Below are positions 1 to 7,521 of a stretch of 50,234 bases of DNA, piece after piece. The notes under the pieces were generated by a model. It saw only the letters and a list, made by a program, of their open reading frames with translations, did no database searches and was not told the origin of the DNA. Each line of letters starts with the position of its first letter. Within the stretch, counting starts at the first letter, position 1. Location of the stretch: positions 1 to 50,234 of the forward strand of contig JACRML010000035.1 of assembly GCA_016214995.1 (NCBI GenBank), read 5' to 3'. Position numbers and translations under genes: made by a program. The stretch is from Deltaproteobacteria bacterium. GTDB lineage: Bacteria > Desulfobacterota > GWC2-55-46 > UBA9637.

Positions 1-155
1 AGAAGAATAAAGATTATCTCAGAAGGGCTGTATTAAATCCCAATGCAGATATTGCCCCCGGGTTTCCTGCTGGTATGATGCCTCCAGATTTTGGGACTAA
101 GATGCTATCCGGAGAATTTGAGATACTAATTGATTATATGGCGAAATCGAAATAA
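1..155 (+). CDS. C-terminal end of a cytochrome c domain protein (partial)
   Basis: The open frame enters from the left edge (codons in phase with position 3) and stops at TAA 153-155. About 50 residues are visible: YLRRAVLNPNADIAPGFP, then GMMPPDFGTKMLSGEFEILI and a short tail. The 'A(I/V)LNPNA.I.PG.....MPP.....L...E...L..Y' pattern is typical of the C-terminal helix and Met-ligand loop of class I cytochrome c domains, such as those ending cytochrome c oxidase subunit II. The MPP methionine would be the distal haem ligand. The CxxCH motif lies outside the window. Family placement beyond 'cytochrome c domain' is inference. It fits the respiratory cytochrome gene that follows. Confidence 0.65.
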   Translation, partial: KNKDYLRRAVLNPNADIAPGFPAGMMPPDFGTKMLSGEFEILIDYMAKSK

Positions 156-157
156 AA

Positions 158-232
158 TCAGGCTGAGGCTGAGGTTAAGGGGAAGGGGAGACTAAAAGGT
201 TTTCCTCGACCTTAGCCTTAACCTTAACCTGA
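158..232. repeat. Hexad word repeat forming an imperfect hairpin
   Basis: The left arm is a run of GGCTGAG/GAGGTTAAGG words and the right arm a run of CCTTAGCCTTAACCTTAACC words. The arms are largely reverse complements and fold into an imperfect hairpin between the two cytochrome genes. Related 'GAGGTTGAGGCTAAGG' blocks recur at 9598-9658 and 15893-15931, so this is one member of a dispersed family. A ribosome-binding GAGAGG follows at about 244-249. Confidence 0.75.
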
Positions 233-255
233 ATTTCTATTAAGAGAGGTACAAG

Positions 256-1041
256 ATGAAGATACCGAGACTTTTATTATTTGTAATAATTGTAGTTATT
301 AGCTACGGCATATTTAAAGCGCCTGGGATTTTGCTTAATCAGCCCATACCATCAAGTCTGATTGTAATGTATATGTTTTTTGCCGTGGTGACAACCCTCC
401 TCTGGATAACTTCTACAGAAAAGGGTATGCAGGGGCTTGTTGGCCCGATAAAAACTATGATTGAAGACCCCAGCAAAAAGACGTTAAGGAATATTGTATT
501 TGTCATTGTTCCTCTGGTGGCAGGCGGTATAACCTATATGCAGCTAAAACCCAGCTATGAGGCGCCTGTGGAACTGCGGTCAATTCATCCGGCTCCGCCG
601 TCTACTGTTAAGGTATTTGGCAAGACATTTAATCTGGCGACGCTGGTAAATCCTTACAGAAAGTTTGAGAAAGAAGACCCTGCAAAGTTTGCCCAGTTTG
701 TGAAGGAGGGCGGGGAAGTCTATTTTAAAAACTGTTTCTACTGCCATGGGGATAAGTTAGATGGCAAGGGGCATTATGCGCATGGATTTAACCCATTGCC
801 TCTGGCCTTTACAGATATAGGAACCATTGCCCAGCTTCAGGAATCATTTGTATTCTGGAGGATTTCAACAGGCGGGCCTGGCCTGCCAAAGGAAGCCGCG
901 CCATGGGTATCAGCCATGCCTGTCTGGGAAAACTTCATTACAGAAGATGAGAAGAAAAGGGAAAGACAATATACGACAAGAAATGCTGGTGGTGCCATGG
1001 TGAGAATGGGGCGGGAGACGGTCCTGCAGCCAAATTTTTAA
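256..1041 (+). CDS. Membrane-anchored cytochrome c, N-terminal part of a frameshifted gene
   Basis: Three hydrophobic segments (about residues 5-25, 35-52 and 80-96) are followed by a cytochrome c domain with haem motif CFYCHG near residue 160 and a Met-containing loop (VSAMPVWENF). After FITEDEK the frame degenerates into KRERQYTTRNAGG and ends. The next frame immediately continues a normal cytochrome sequence (KGKTIYDKKCWWCHG, from 957). The break therefore lies at the A-run at about 952-958. One base added, or a small deletion reversed, would give a single protein spanning 256-2408. I read this as one gene split by a real frameshift or by a homopolymer base-call error. The likely role is membrane-linked electron transfer. 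The start ATG has GAGAGG upstream. Confidence 0.8.
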   Translation: MKIPRLLLFVIIVVISYGIFKAPGILLNQPIPSSLIVMYMFFAVVTTLLWITSTEKGMQGLVGPIKTMIEDPSKKTLRNIVFVIVPLVAGGITYMQLKPSYEAPVELRSIHPAPPSTVKVFGKTFNLATLVNPYRKFEKEDPAKFAQFVKEGGEVYFKNCFYCHGDKLDGKGHYAHGFNPLPLAFTDIGTIAQLQESFVFWRISTGGPGLPKEAAPWVSAMPVWENFITEDEKKRERQYTTRNAGGAMVRMGRETVLQPNF

Positions 1042-1133
1042 ATCCTCCGCCAAGGGATCTGACAGCAGGCTGGTATAAATTTAAGACAACGCCATTTGAT
1101 GAAATAACCCCTGCGGACGAAGATATTTTCAGA

Positions 1134-2408
1134 ATGATAAGCGGCGGCATGAATCACATCTCTCTCTGGAAAGGGATGTCAGGCACATCCATGCCCAATT
1201 GGGACGATGTGCTGAAGGAGCAGGAGCGGTGGGACATTGTTGCGTATATAAAGACATTCAGCGGTCTGGATAAACCAGCGAAAGGGCCGATTGATTATAA
1301 AAATCAGATAAAATCATCCAAAGAGAGCATTGAAAAAGGCAAAGAGACTTTTAAGAAGATGTGCGCAGAGTGTCATGGCGAGGAAGGAAGAGGCGACGGC
1401 ACAAAAAAGTTAAAGGATGACCTTGGTTTCAGGACATGGCCAAGAAACCTGACAAAACCATGGACATTCAGGGTAGATAATGATCCAAAAGAGATATACA
1501 CCCGTATAAGCAATGGGATTCCTGGCACGCAGATGCCATCTTTTGCAGACCCCACAAGCAAAAAGACACTTTCAGATGAAGAAAGGTGGAATGTTGCAAA
1601 TTATATTGTATCTATTGCAGATGATGTTAAAAGGCCAAAGGATGATACTGTTTTGAAAGCCATTAGGGTGGAAGGAGAACTGCCTGATAAGGTTGATGAC
1701 CCAAAATGGAGCGTGGCGGAATCAACCAGTTTCTATATGATTCCTCAGATAATTGCAAAAGAGAGGTTTTTTACGCCTTCATTGGATAGCATAACAGCGA
1801 AGGCATTTTATAATGGTAAAGAGATTTCAATACTCCTTGAATGGGATGACAGGACAAAGAGCATCCCAGGAGATGAAAAGGCTAAGGAGATAGCGGAAGG
1901 CGATGTTCTTGAAGATAGCGTAGCTATTCAGCTGCCTGTGACTATACCTGAAGAGATGGAAAAACCATATTTTGGCATGGGTGATTCCGTGAGGCCTGTA
2001 AATATCTGGCAGTGGAAGAGTGGTAAAAAAGACGCTTCCGAAGCTATAAAACTTCTTAATGCCAATGGATTTCAGAAGGTTGAACAGAGAGATGCGGGAA
2101 AAACAGGATTAAGGGCAACGGGTATTTATAATAATGGGACATGGCGTGTTGTAATGAAGAGACAGCTGGCTACAGAAGAAAAGGGTAAGGATATACAATT
2201 TGAGGAAGGCAGATATACCCCGATCTCATTTGCTGCATGGGATGGGAGTAATGGAGAATCAGGTTCGAGGCACGTAATGACAACTTGGTCTTGGCTGTTG
2301 CTCAAACCCGCAACACCAAAATCAACATACATCATCCCACTAATTGTTGTAGTAGTAGTTTTTGGCGGAGAGCTTTTATTGGCCAGATCGTCGAGAAAAA
2401 AAATATGA
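1134..2408 (+). CDS. Cytochrome c with C-terminal EB_dh-like haem domain, continuation of the split gene
   Basis: The frame is open from 951. Before its first ATG it encodes the second haem motif CWWCH (984-998) and NPPPRDLTAGW. After the ATG come a Met-ligand loop (GTSMPNWDD), a third haem motif CAECHG (about residues 77-82) with its own loop (GTQMPSF), and then about 200 residues resembling the ethylbenzene-dehydrogenase-type haem-binding domain (VDDPKWSVAESTSFYMIPQ, GNSV-like GMGDSVRPVNIWQWKS, motif WRVVMKRQL). A single hydrophobic helix and a basic tail (LLARSSRKKI) close the protein. This is consistent with a periplasm-facing, C-terminally anchored electron carrier. Used alone, the ATG at 1134 would lose the CWWCH haem, so the isolated fragment is unlikely to be the native protein. 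Confidence 0.8.
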   Translation: MISGGMNHISLWKGMSGTSMPNWDDVLKEQERWDIVAYIKTFSGLDKPAKGPIDYKNQIKSSKESIEKGKETFKKMCAECHGEEGRGDGTKKLKDDLGFRTWPRNLTKPWTFRVDNDPKEIYTRISNGIPGTQMPSFADPTSKKTLSDEERWNVANYIVSIADDVKRPKDDTVLKAIRVEGELPDKVDDPKWSVAESTSFYMIPQIIAKERFFTPSLDSITAKAFYNGKEISILLEWDDRTKSIPGDEKAKEIAEGDVLEDSVAIQLPVTIPEEMEKPYFGMGDSVRPVNIWQWKSGKKDASEAIKLLNANGFQKVEQRDAGKTGLRATGIYNNGTWRVVMKRQLATEEKGKDIQFEEGRYTPISFAAWDGSNGESGSRHVMTTWSWLLLKPATPKSTYIIPLIVVVVVFGGELLLARSSRKKI

Positions 2409-2457
2409 CAGAAATAGCACATCGGTAAAAAATATTTTTATGTAACAGATACTATTC

Positions 2458-2487
2458 AAAAAGGCAGACCAAAGGGTCTGCCTTTTT
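2458..2487 (+). terminator. Rho-independent terminator
   Basis: The perfect stem AAAAAGGCAGACC / GGTCTGCCTTTTT closes on a 4-nt loop and runs into T residues, about 50 nt after the cytochrome stop. The A-run on the other side means it could also serve the minus-strand PilB gene. Confidence 0.85.
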
Positions 2488-2614
2488 AGTTTTGCGTCTA
2501 TAAAATTTGTGGATACGGGGAAGTGGAGCCTGTCTAAAAACCCTCAGAATGGCACCTAGGTGGTTATATATTTACCTTGTAATTCCCCGTGGTCTTGCCA
2601 CAGGGTTACCTTAT

Positions 2615-2681
2615 CGTCATTCCCACGAAAGTGGGAATCCATACGCAAAAGAACTGGATTCCTGTTTTCACAGGAATGACA
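2615..2681. repeat. TCATTCCC-type paired palindromes
   Basis: CGTCATTCCC-ACGAAAG-TGGGAATCC is followed by CTGGATTCCTG-TTTTCA-CAGGAATGAC, giving two short palindromes facing each other. The same arrangement occurs inside the MITE at 42195-42279. It resembles the widespread ATTCCC(N8)GGGAAT type of bacterial repeat. Flanking text also holds two copies of a CGTGGTCTTGCCACGG-like palindrome (about 2587-2605 and 2714-2732). Nothing codes between 2490 and 2781. Confidence 0.75.
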
Positions 2682-2781
2682 ACACGCGACTTAAGTTGTT
2701 TTGATTTTGATACCCTGCGGTCTTGCCGCATGGTTCTTCATTTTTCATTGATTGTTTGAAGCTAATTTTCGCTGCTGTGTC

Positions 2782-4707
2782 TCACCGAGAGACCTCCAAA
2801 TGGGTTGGAAAACCTTTGTCAAAGGGAATATCCTTATTAAATTCCGTGCTGCAGTACGGACAATGTTTCCAGTCAACTTCTCTTTCCCTGCCGCAAAAAG
2901 GACACTTGGGAATAACCGAGTAGCCGCAATGCGGGCAGGTTGAAAATTCTGTCCGGATAACTTCAGAACAGCTTGGACAGATTATATTTATTATCTCCGT
3001 TTCTTTGGCAAAAACGACCCGTTGCAGCTCGTCAAGTGTGGTAAGCCCATGCCTTACTTTAGCTATCCCGTCCTTATACATAGGGACCATGCCGCTGGCA
3101 AGAGCCACTTTTCTTATAGCCTCCTCTGGCTCGTTGGAAACTATCATATCTTTTATCTGGCTGTTAATTACCAATACTTCAAATGCGCCTGTCCTGCCGT
3201 AATAACCTATCCCTCCGCATTTATCGCATCCCTTGGCCCTGTGAAGGTTTGGCCTGTCTCCTTTTTTTGCCTTTATACCAACCTTAAGCAGTTCTTCATC
3301 TGTAGGATTGTAAGGCTCTTTGCAGGATTCGCATAGCTTTCTTACAAGCCTTTGAGCAACAATGCCATTTAATGAGGATGCAATAAGGTATGGCTGGATT
3401 TTCATATTTTTTAATCTTGTTATTGTGGAAATAGCATCTGTGGTATGAAGGGTGGAAAATACAAGGTGCCCTGTAATGGATGCCTGATGCGCTATTTCGG
3501 CTGTCTCCAGGTCGCGCATCTCTCCAACAAAAATTACATCAGGGTCCTGCCTCAAAACAGACCTTAGGCAGTACGCAAATGTGAGCCCTGTCTTTTCATT
3601 TATCGCCACCTGGTTTACCCCTTCAAGCTTGTATTCAATAGGGTCTTCCAGGGTAATTACATTAACTTCAGGAGTTTTTATATGCCGGATCATTGCATAA
3701 AGGCTTGATGTCTTGCCGCTTCCGGTCGGACCTGTAACAAGCACTATACCATTCGGCCTCTCTATAATGGCCTTTACCCTGTCATATACAGATGTGGAAA
3801 GCCCTATTTCATTCAGCGTAAGTACTGTAGACTTTGTATCAAGGATGCGCATGACTATCTTCTCGCCGTATTGGGTCGGCAATGTGGATATTCTCATGTC
3901 TAATTCCCTTCCCGCTATGCGCACCGCTATCCTGCCGTCCTGTGGAATCCTTCTTTCAGAAATATCCATCTTTGCCATTATCTTTATCCTTGATGTTACA
4001 GCGCCTTGTACCCATTTGGGCAGCTGCATCACATCCCTCATAAGCCCGTCAACCCGTTCCCTTAGCTTGATCATGCGGTCCTGCGGCTCTATGTGTATGT
4101 CGCTTGCCCTGCTCTCTATGCCGTGGATGATTATAGAGTCCACCATTTTTATAATTGGCGGAGTCTCGCTTTTCTTCAAGAGTTCCTCAGTATCCTTAGA
4201 AAGTTCCTTATCGTGGACTATTTCTATAAACTTTTCTTTAACCATATCTCCCACAATATCTTCTATGGGAATGGAGAGGTGATACTGGGTCTTTATGGCC
4301 ATGAGGATATCCGTAGATGTGGCAACCATGGGTAAACATTGGTAGTTGGTAGAAAATCTTATATCATCAAGGGCTTCCATATTCAGAGGATCTGACATGG
4401 CAATCCTTAAGATATTCTTTTTTTCAGTGTAGAGCGGGATAATGATATGCTGCCGTGCGAGTTTTTCGGATACAAGTTTGATTGCCGCGGGTTCTATGAC
4501 GGCAGTGGCCAAGTCAATATAGGGTATATTGAGCTGATAGGCAAGGGTCTCGGCAATATCCAGTTCAGTAGCAAAACCTTTTTCAACGAGCAGATTGCCC
4601 AGTCTTTTTCCCTTCTGCTTTTTCCCTTCTTCAAGGGCATCTACCAATTGTTCTTGCGTAATAAGCCCTGCGTCTACGAGAAGTTCTCCTAGTTTTTTAA
4701 CGGCCAT
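2782..4707 (-). CDS. pilB: PilB/GspE-type secretion ATPase with C-terminal double zinc ribbon
   Basis: The protein (641 aa) is a hexameric ATPase that powers type IV pilus or type II secretion assembly at the inner membrane. The N-terminal MshEN-like domain covers about residues 1-150 (LGELLVDAGLITQEQL). The ATPase core shows Walker A GPTGSGKTSS, Walker B-like DPDVIFVGEMRD, the His box GHLVFSTLHTTDA and the metal-binding tetracysteine CESC...CDKC. Unusually, the last ~70 residues add more CxxC pairs (CPSC, CPHC, CPFC, CPYC), forming two zinc ribbons. The start ATG at 4707 has AGGAG 6-7 nt upstream. No other pilus gene is adjacent, so the exact pilus/secretion assignment is inferred. Confidence 0.9.
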   Translation of the reverse strand: MAVKKLGELLVDAGLITQEQLVDALEEGKKQKGKRLGNLLVEKGFATELDIAETLAYQLNIPYIDLATAVIEPAAIKLVSEKLARQHIIIPLYTEKKNILRIAMSDPLNMEALDDIRFSTNYQCLPMVATSTDILMAIKTQYHLSIPIEDIVGDMVKEKFIEIVHDKELSKDTEELLKKSETPPIIKMVDSIIIHGIESRASDIHIEPQDRMIKLRERVDGLMRDVMQLPKWVQGAVTSRIKIMAKMDISERRIPQDGRIAVRIAGRELDMRISTLPTQYGEKIVMRILDTKSTVLTLNEIGLSTSVYDRVKAIIERPNGIVLVTGPTGSGKTSSLYAMIRHIKTPEVNVITLEDPIEYKLEGVNQVAINEKTGLTFAYCLRSVLRQDPDVIFVGEMRDLETAEIAHQASITGHLVFSTLHTTDAISTITRLKNMKIQPYLIASSLNGIVAQRLVRKLCESCKEPYNPTDEELLKVGIKAKKGDRPNLHRAKGCDKCGGIGYYGRTGAFEVLVINSQIKDMIVSNEPEEAIRKVALASGMVPMYKDGIAKVRHGLTTLDELQRVVFAKETEIINIICPSCSEVIRTEFSTCPHCGYSVIPKCPFCGREREVDWKHCPYCSTEFNKDIPFDKGFPTHLEVSR

Positions 4708-4724
4708 TTTAATCTCCTATGAAA

Positions 4725-4826
4725 GAATTGATTACACAGATTTTGAAATACGATTACACAGATTTAAAAACTGCTATTTTGCCTTAATCTGCGTAATCCG
4801 CCTTTATAATCAGTGTAATCTTTCAT
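4725..4826. repeat. GATTACACAGATT hairpin in the pilB leader
   Basis: Two GATTACACAGATTT words are followed by complementary AATCTGCGTAATCC and AATCAGTGTAATC words, and outer CTTTCAT/ATGAAAG arms complete a long imperfect hairpin upstream of pilB. Copies of the same family lie at about 21811-21890 and 23614-23657. On the minus strand a strong AAGGGAG site precedes an ATG at 4826 that opens a 20-codon frame (4826-4764) made only of repeat sequence. The remaining 4830-5027 holds no convincing gene. Confidence 0.7.
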
Positions 4827-5027
4827 ATCATCTCCCTTGAAATAAATGGCAAAGAGTCAGAGCATCAAGGTGAAAACTTCGATACCCTGACTATATCTTA
4901 AGTCATTATCTATGTCCAGAATTTCCTGACGCCTTTTACTGGGCATATTTTCAAAAAACGACAAATTGGCAATTACTGCATTCTTGCAATTCCTGGGTGT
5001 ATTTTTTTCAGAAACCAGTCTAGACGG

Positions 5028-6275
5028 TTATCTCCCCGTCCTTTTTCTCAGCTCTGCCATAATCTCAGGGGTTATTTCTTTTAACTGTTTTTCCTTGGCA
5101 TAACGTTCCAGCCCTTTTCTCACCATGCCCCTTAAAAAAACAGGCACCTTTGATAACCTTTCCTTTGCCTCTGGTGTCCAGTATATTTCTTCTGACTTCT
5201 GACCCCCGCTTAAAGCCTGTGGGGACAGGCTTCTGACTTCTGGATTCTTACTTTTAGCTTTTGGTTCATATTCACACCACGGATCCTCTCCCATGATGTT
5301 TGAAGTAGCTGCAAACGCCCTGGCTCTGCAACCGCCGCATACTTCGTTGTAATCACACTCCTTACACCGCCCTTCATATTTCGGATTTCTAAGAGAGTGA
5401 AAAACTGGAGAGGTTGTCCATATATGAGACAGGCTTGTGTTGCTTAAGTTACCAATCTTTGTCGGTATATAGGGACATGGCGTTACATCTCCCTCAGGTG
5501 TAATTCTGAAATAACCTGTGCCCGCAATGCAGCCGCTTGTTGAGCCTTTGAGAAGATGGCTTTCAGGATTGATTTTATGTGCAATCCTTAAAAAATGAGG
5601 GGCACACCTTGCCCTTACCATGATTCTGCCTTCATAGTCCTTTTCTGCCTTTACAAGATATGTCAGTGTTTCCTCATACTGCTGAGGGGTTATGTCCGTC
5701 ATCTCCTGGCCTCTGCCGGTACACACAAGAAAAAAAATGTTCGCAGCCCGGGCCCCTTTTTCATATGCAAGGTTTATTATATCCGGTATCTCCGAATAAT
5801 TGTCTTTTGTTACTGTTACCTGCACTTGAAAATCAAGGCCGTGTTTTTTTAAGATGCCCATGCCCGCAGTAGTCTTTTCCCATGCGCCGCTCAATCCTCT
5901 AAACTTGTCATGATATGATGATTTTATAGAGTCAAGGCTTATTCCAACGCCTTTAACCCCGCACTGCAGCATTTCTTTAACAACAGAGTCATTAAGCAGA
6001 GTTCCGTTTGTTCCCATTACAACCATCAGGCCTTTATCCGATGCGTGTTGAGTCAACTCCATACAGTCATTCCTGCGTAAGGGTTCGCCGCCTGTGAGGA
6101 TGAGCATTGCCTGCGGATTGACAGAGGCTATCTCGTCTATAATCTTTTTAGCCCCATTGGTAGGCATCTCTCCTGTCCCTTGCTCTAATTCCACTGCATC
6201 AAGATAGCAGTGGTTGCATTTGAGATTGCATCTTTTAGTTATATTCCAGGATATGAGGAAAGGTGTGAAATTCAT
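5028..6275 (-). CDS. Radical SAM/SPASM protein with PCP_red tail, NirJ/AhbC-like
   Basis: The radical SAM motif CNLKCNHC follows PFLISWNITKR, as in NirJ/AhbC-type haem-biosynthesis enzymes, with GGEPLRR and GISLDS following. A SPASM region has clustered cysteines (CIAGTGYF, TPCPY, CKECDYNEVCGGC, WCEYEP) for extra [4Fe-4S] clusters. The C-terminal ~50 residues (WTPEAKERLSKVPVFLRGMV, ITPEIMAELRKR) match the PCP_red module seen in protochlorophyllide-reductase-like proteins. A role in porphyrin peripheral-group modification is inference from family resemblance. I prefer the ATG at 6275; a GTG at 6293 is possible. The linker between SPASM and PCP_red (5188-5243) is made of repeat sequence. Confidence 0.8.
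   Translation of the reverse strand: MNFTPFLISWNITKRCNLKCNHCYLDAVELEQGTGEMPTNGAKKIIDEIASVNPQAMLILTGGEPLRRNDCMELTQHASDKGLMVVMGTNGTLLNDSVVKEMLQCGVKGVGISLDSIKSSYHDKFRGLSGAWEKTTAGMGILKKHGLDFQVQVTVTKDNYSEIPDIINLAYEKGARAANIFFLVCTGRGQEMTDITPQQYEETLTYLVKAEKDYEGRIMVRARCAPHFLRIAHKINPESHLLKGSTSGCIAGTGYFRITPEGDVTPCPYIPTKIGNLSNTSLSHIWTTSPVFHSLRNPKYEGRCKECDYNEVCGGCRARAFAATSNIMGEDPWCEYEPKAKSKNPEVRSLSPQALSGGQKSEEIYWTPEAKERLSKVPVFLRGMVRKGLERYAKEKQLKEITPEIMAELRKRTGR
5188..5243. repeat. Coding-captured heptad repeat plus palindrome in the radical SAM gene
   Basis: On the minus strand an AGAAGTCAGAAG heptad block, the palindrome GCCTGTCCCCACAGGC, and another GTCAGAAGTCAGAAG block follow one another. They encode PEVRSLSPQALSGGQKSEE in frame. 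The block falls exactly between two folded modules, so it behaves as a tolerated linker insertion. The same AGAAGTC word recurs at 12216-12255. Confidence 0.75.
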
Positions 6276-6412
6276 GTCGTCTCTAATATACACAGACAGA
6301 GGTTGATTAACCTAAAAAAATGCAATTGCATTTTCTGGAGGGTTTCTAAGAACCGCCGCTTTTGGTATTTTAAGGTCTGAAAGTAATTAAAGTCAATATT
6401 TTTTTACTTGCC

Positions 6413-6590
6413 GTAAAATAGCGAGCACCCCACTATTTTACAAGCTGGTGATTTGTCCACCGCAAGCTTTGTTTTGGTGCCACGGCTTTGGTCATAGTCC
6501 AATTTTTGCTCCTAACCGTATAGGATGGCATACGGCTGCAGCTGACAATTATGAGAGAACCATTTGCTACAAGGTGGTTCGCTAAATGGT
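6413..6590 (-). other. Structured repeat element E3, upstream of the radical SAM gene
   Basis: Read on the minus strand, this region shares the E2 core: a GCCGTAT/ATACGGT hairpin, then TAGGAGCAAAAATTG, then ACAAATCACCAGCTTG, and the terminal hairpin GTAAAATAGTG / TCGCTATTTTAC. The 5' half is diverged from E1 and E2, and the CAAAAATTG partner arm is not obvious. It lies in the 340-nt gap between the DUF721 gene and the radical SAM gene and points towards the latter, like the other two copies relative to their downstream genes. The function is unknown. Confidence 0.6.
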
Positions 6591-6632
6591 GATTTGGAAT
6601 ACAGCGGTCGAAGGTATACACACTGTTACTTT

Positions 6633-7217
6633 CTAATTGTTCGGTTTGGGCCGCTTACTGTTATCAGTGCTTAGCTTGGCTTGTTCATCTGCCGTATGGA
6701 TATCTTGGCATTTGTTTGCTACCATAGCCTTTAGAATGGTTCCCTGCAGCTCATTATTTTTTATAAGGTTTACCAATCTATAGATGTTTTCCATGTCCTT
6801 TTGCGGGAGTTGGTGCGAATATTGCGAATTGCAAGCTGCGGATTGCGGATTTGGAGCACTACGATGTTTTAATACCGAGTGCTCCGAGCAAAGCATCGGA
6901 GTGCTTATTTCTGCAATCTTGCCAAGGCGGAAGATGATGTCTTTTACTGCTTCTTCTTTAAGCTCTGTGTTTATCTTTTTTATAATATCTTGTTTTAGAT
7001 ATTTCAGCTCCTCCATCCATGTGGATGTGGCTACGGTTACATAGAGGGTTTTACCTGTTAGTTTTAATGGTCTGGTTCTTTTTGATATGTTTAAGCCGAC
7101 TGTTTTTGACCATATTTTGTGGATCGAAAGCCCTTTTACGATTGTTTCAAAACCAGGGGAGCTAAGAGACGAATCTATGATATGTCCTATTCTTATTGGC
7201 CCTTTTGCCGGTATCAT
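6633..7217 (-). CDS. DUF721/DciA-like protein
   Basis: The first ~100 residues carry the DUF721 pattern: HKIWSKTVGLNISKRTRPLK, GKTLYVTVATSTWMEELKYL and KKINTELKEE. DciA proteins of this family interact with the replicative helicase DnaB during loading; assigning that role here rests on family membership only. Residues ~105-140 (LCSEHSVLKHRSAP, NPQSAACNSQYSHQ) are encoded by two repeat blocks and look like an insertion before the C-terminal tail. The start ATG overlaps the stop of the upstream small membrane protein by 4 nt (7214-7217), so the two are translationally coupled. Confidence 0.75.
   Translation of the reverse strand: MIPAKGPIRIGHIIDSSLSSPGFETIVKGLSIHKIWSKTVGLNISKRTRPLKLTGKTLYVTVATSTWMEELKYLKQDIIKKINTELKEEAVKDIIFRLGKIAEISTPMLCSEHSVLKHRSAPNPQSAACNSQYSHQLPQKDMENIYRLVNLIKNNELQGTILKAMVANKCQDIHTADEQAKLSTDNSKRPKPNN
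6814..6904. repeat. Two repeat blocks captured inside the DUF721 coding region
   Basis: 6814-6855 is a heptad block built on GCGAAT/TTGCGGA words. 6857-6904 is an imperfect palindrome with arms GCACTACGATG and CATCGGAGTGC. Both are read through in the DUF721 frame without a stop. Confidence 0.7.
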
Positions 7218-7468
7218 GACAATTTTACTTTATTAAAGTATCCACCAAGAAGCTGGCCGAGCATTGATCCTATAAGCAGGAGAGGTATTGCCTGATAGCT
7301 GAATCCCAACCATACTCTCATTAAGATTATAAATGGTATTGGTATATGTATGAAGATAAACCATTTAAAAGAAAACTTTTTAGTCGTTGACCTTAGATAG
7401 CCAAAGGGGAGGTTAAGGATTAACGCTATGAGTGTGAGAATAAGAAGTGTAAGCAACATTTTTTCCAT
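7214..7468 (-). CDS. Small integral membrane protein, unknown function
   Basis: The protein has 84 residues with three hydrophobic stretches: about residues 4-22 (LLTLLILTLIALILNL), 37-52 (FIFIHIPIPFIILMRV) and 57-76 (YQAIPLLLIGSMLGQLLGG). A basic loop and a basic tail (NKVKLS) are present. No catalytic motif is visible. The 4-nt overlap with the downstream DUF721 gene supports it being real and cotranscribed. I do not recognise a named family. Confidence 0.65.
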   Translation of the reverse strand: MEKMLLTLLILTLIALILNLPFGYLRSTTKKFSFKWFIFIHIPIPFIILMRVWLGFSYQAIPLLLIGSMLGQLLGGYFNKVKLS

Positions 7469-7521
7469 TGAGTTTTGAATAATATCAAATATGGCAGCTT
7501 ATTGCAAGCTATCTATAAAAT

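Noticed and set aside
158..232. CRISPR array reading of the tandem word repeats
   Set aside because: Units are 6-7 nt with no spacers and no cas genes; the same holds for all other word blocks.
952..961. Programmed -1 frameshift joining the two cytochrome pieces
   Set aside because: The A-run heptamer is not in the phase needed for a canonical X XXY YYZ slip site, and no stimulatory structure stands out.
2507..2704. 65-codon plus-strand frame after the cytochrome terminator
   Set aside because: It translates the TCATTCCC palindromes and lies downstream of a strong terminator.
6433..6621. 62-codon minus-strand open frame upstream of the radical SAM gene
   Set aside because: It coincides with structured element E3, whose sequence is explained by copies elsewhere that do not keep the frame.
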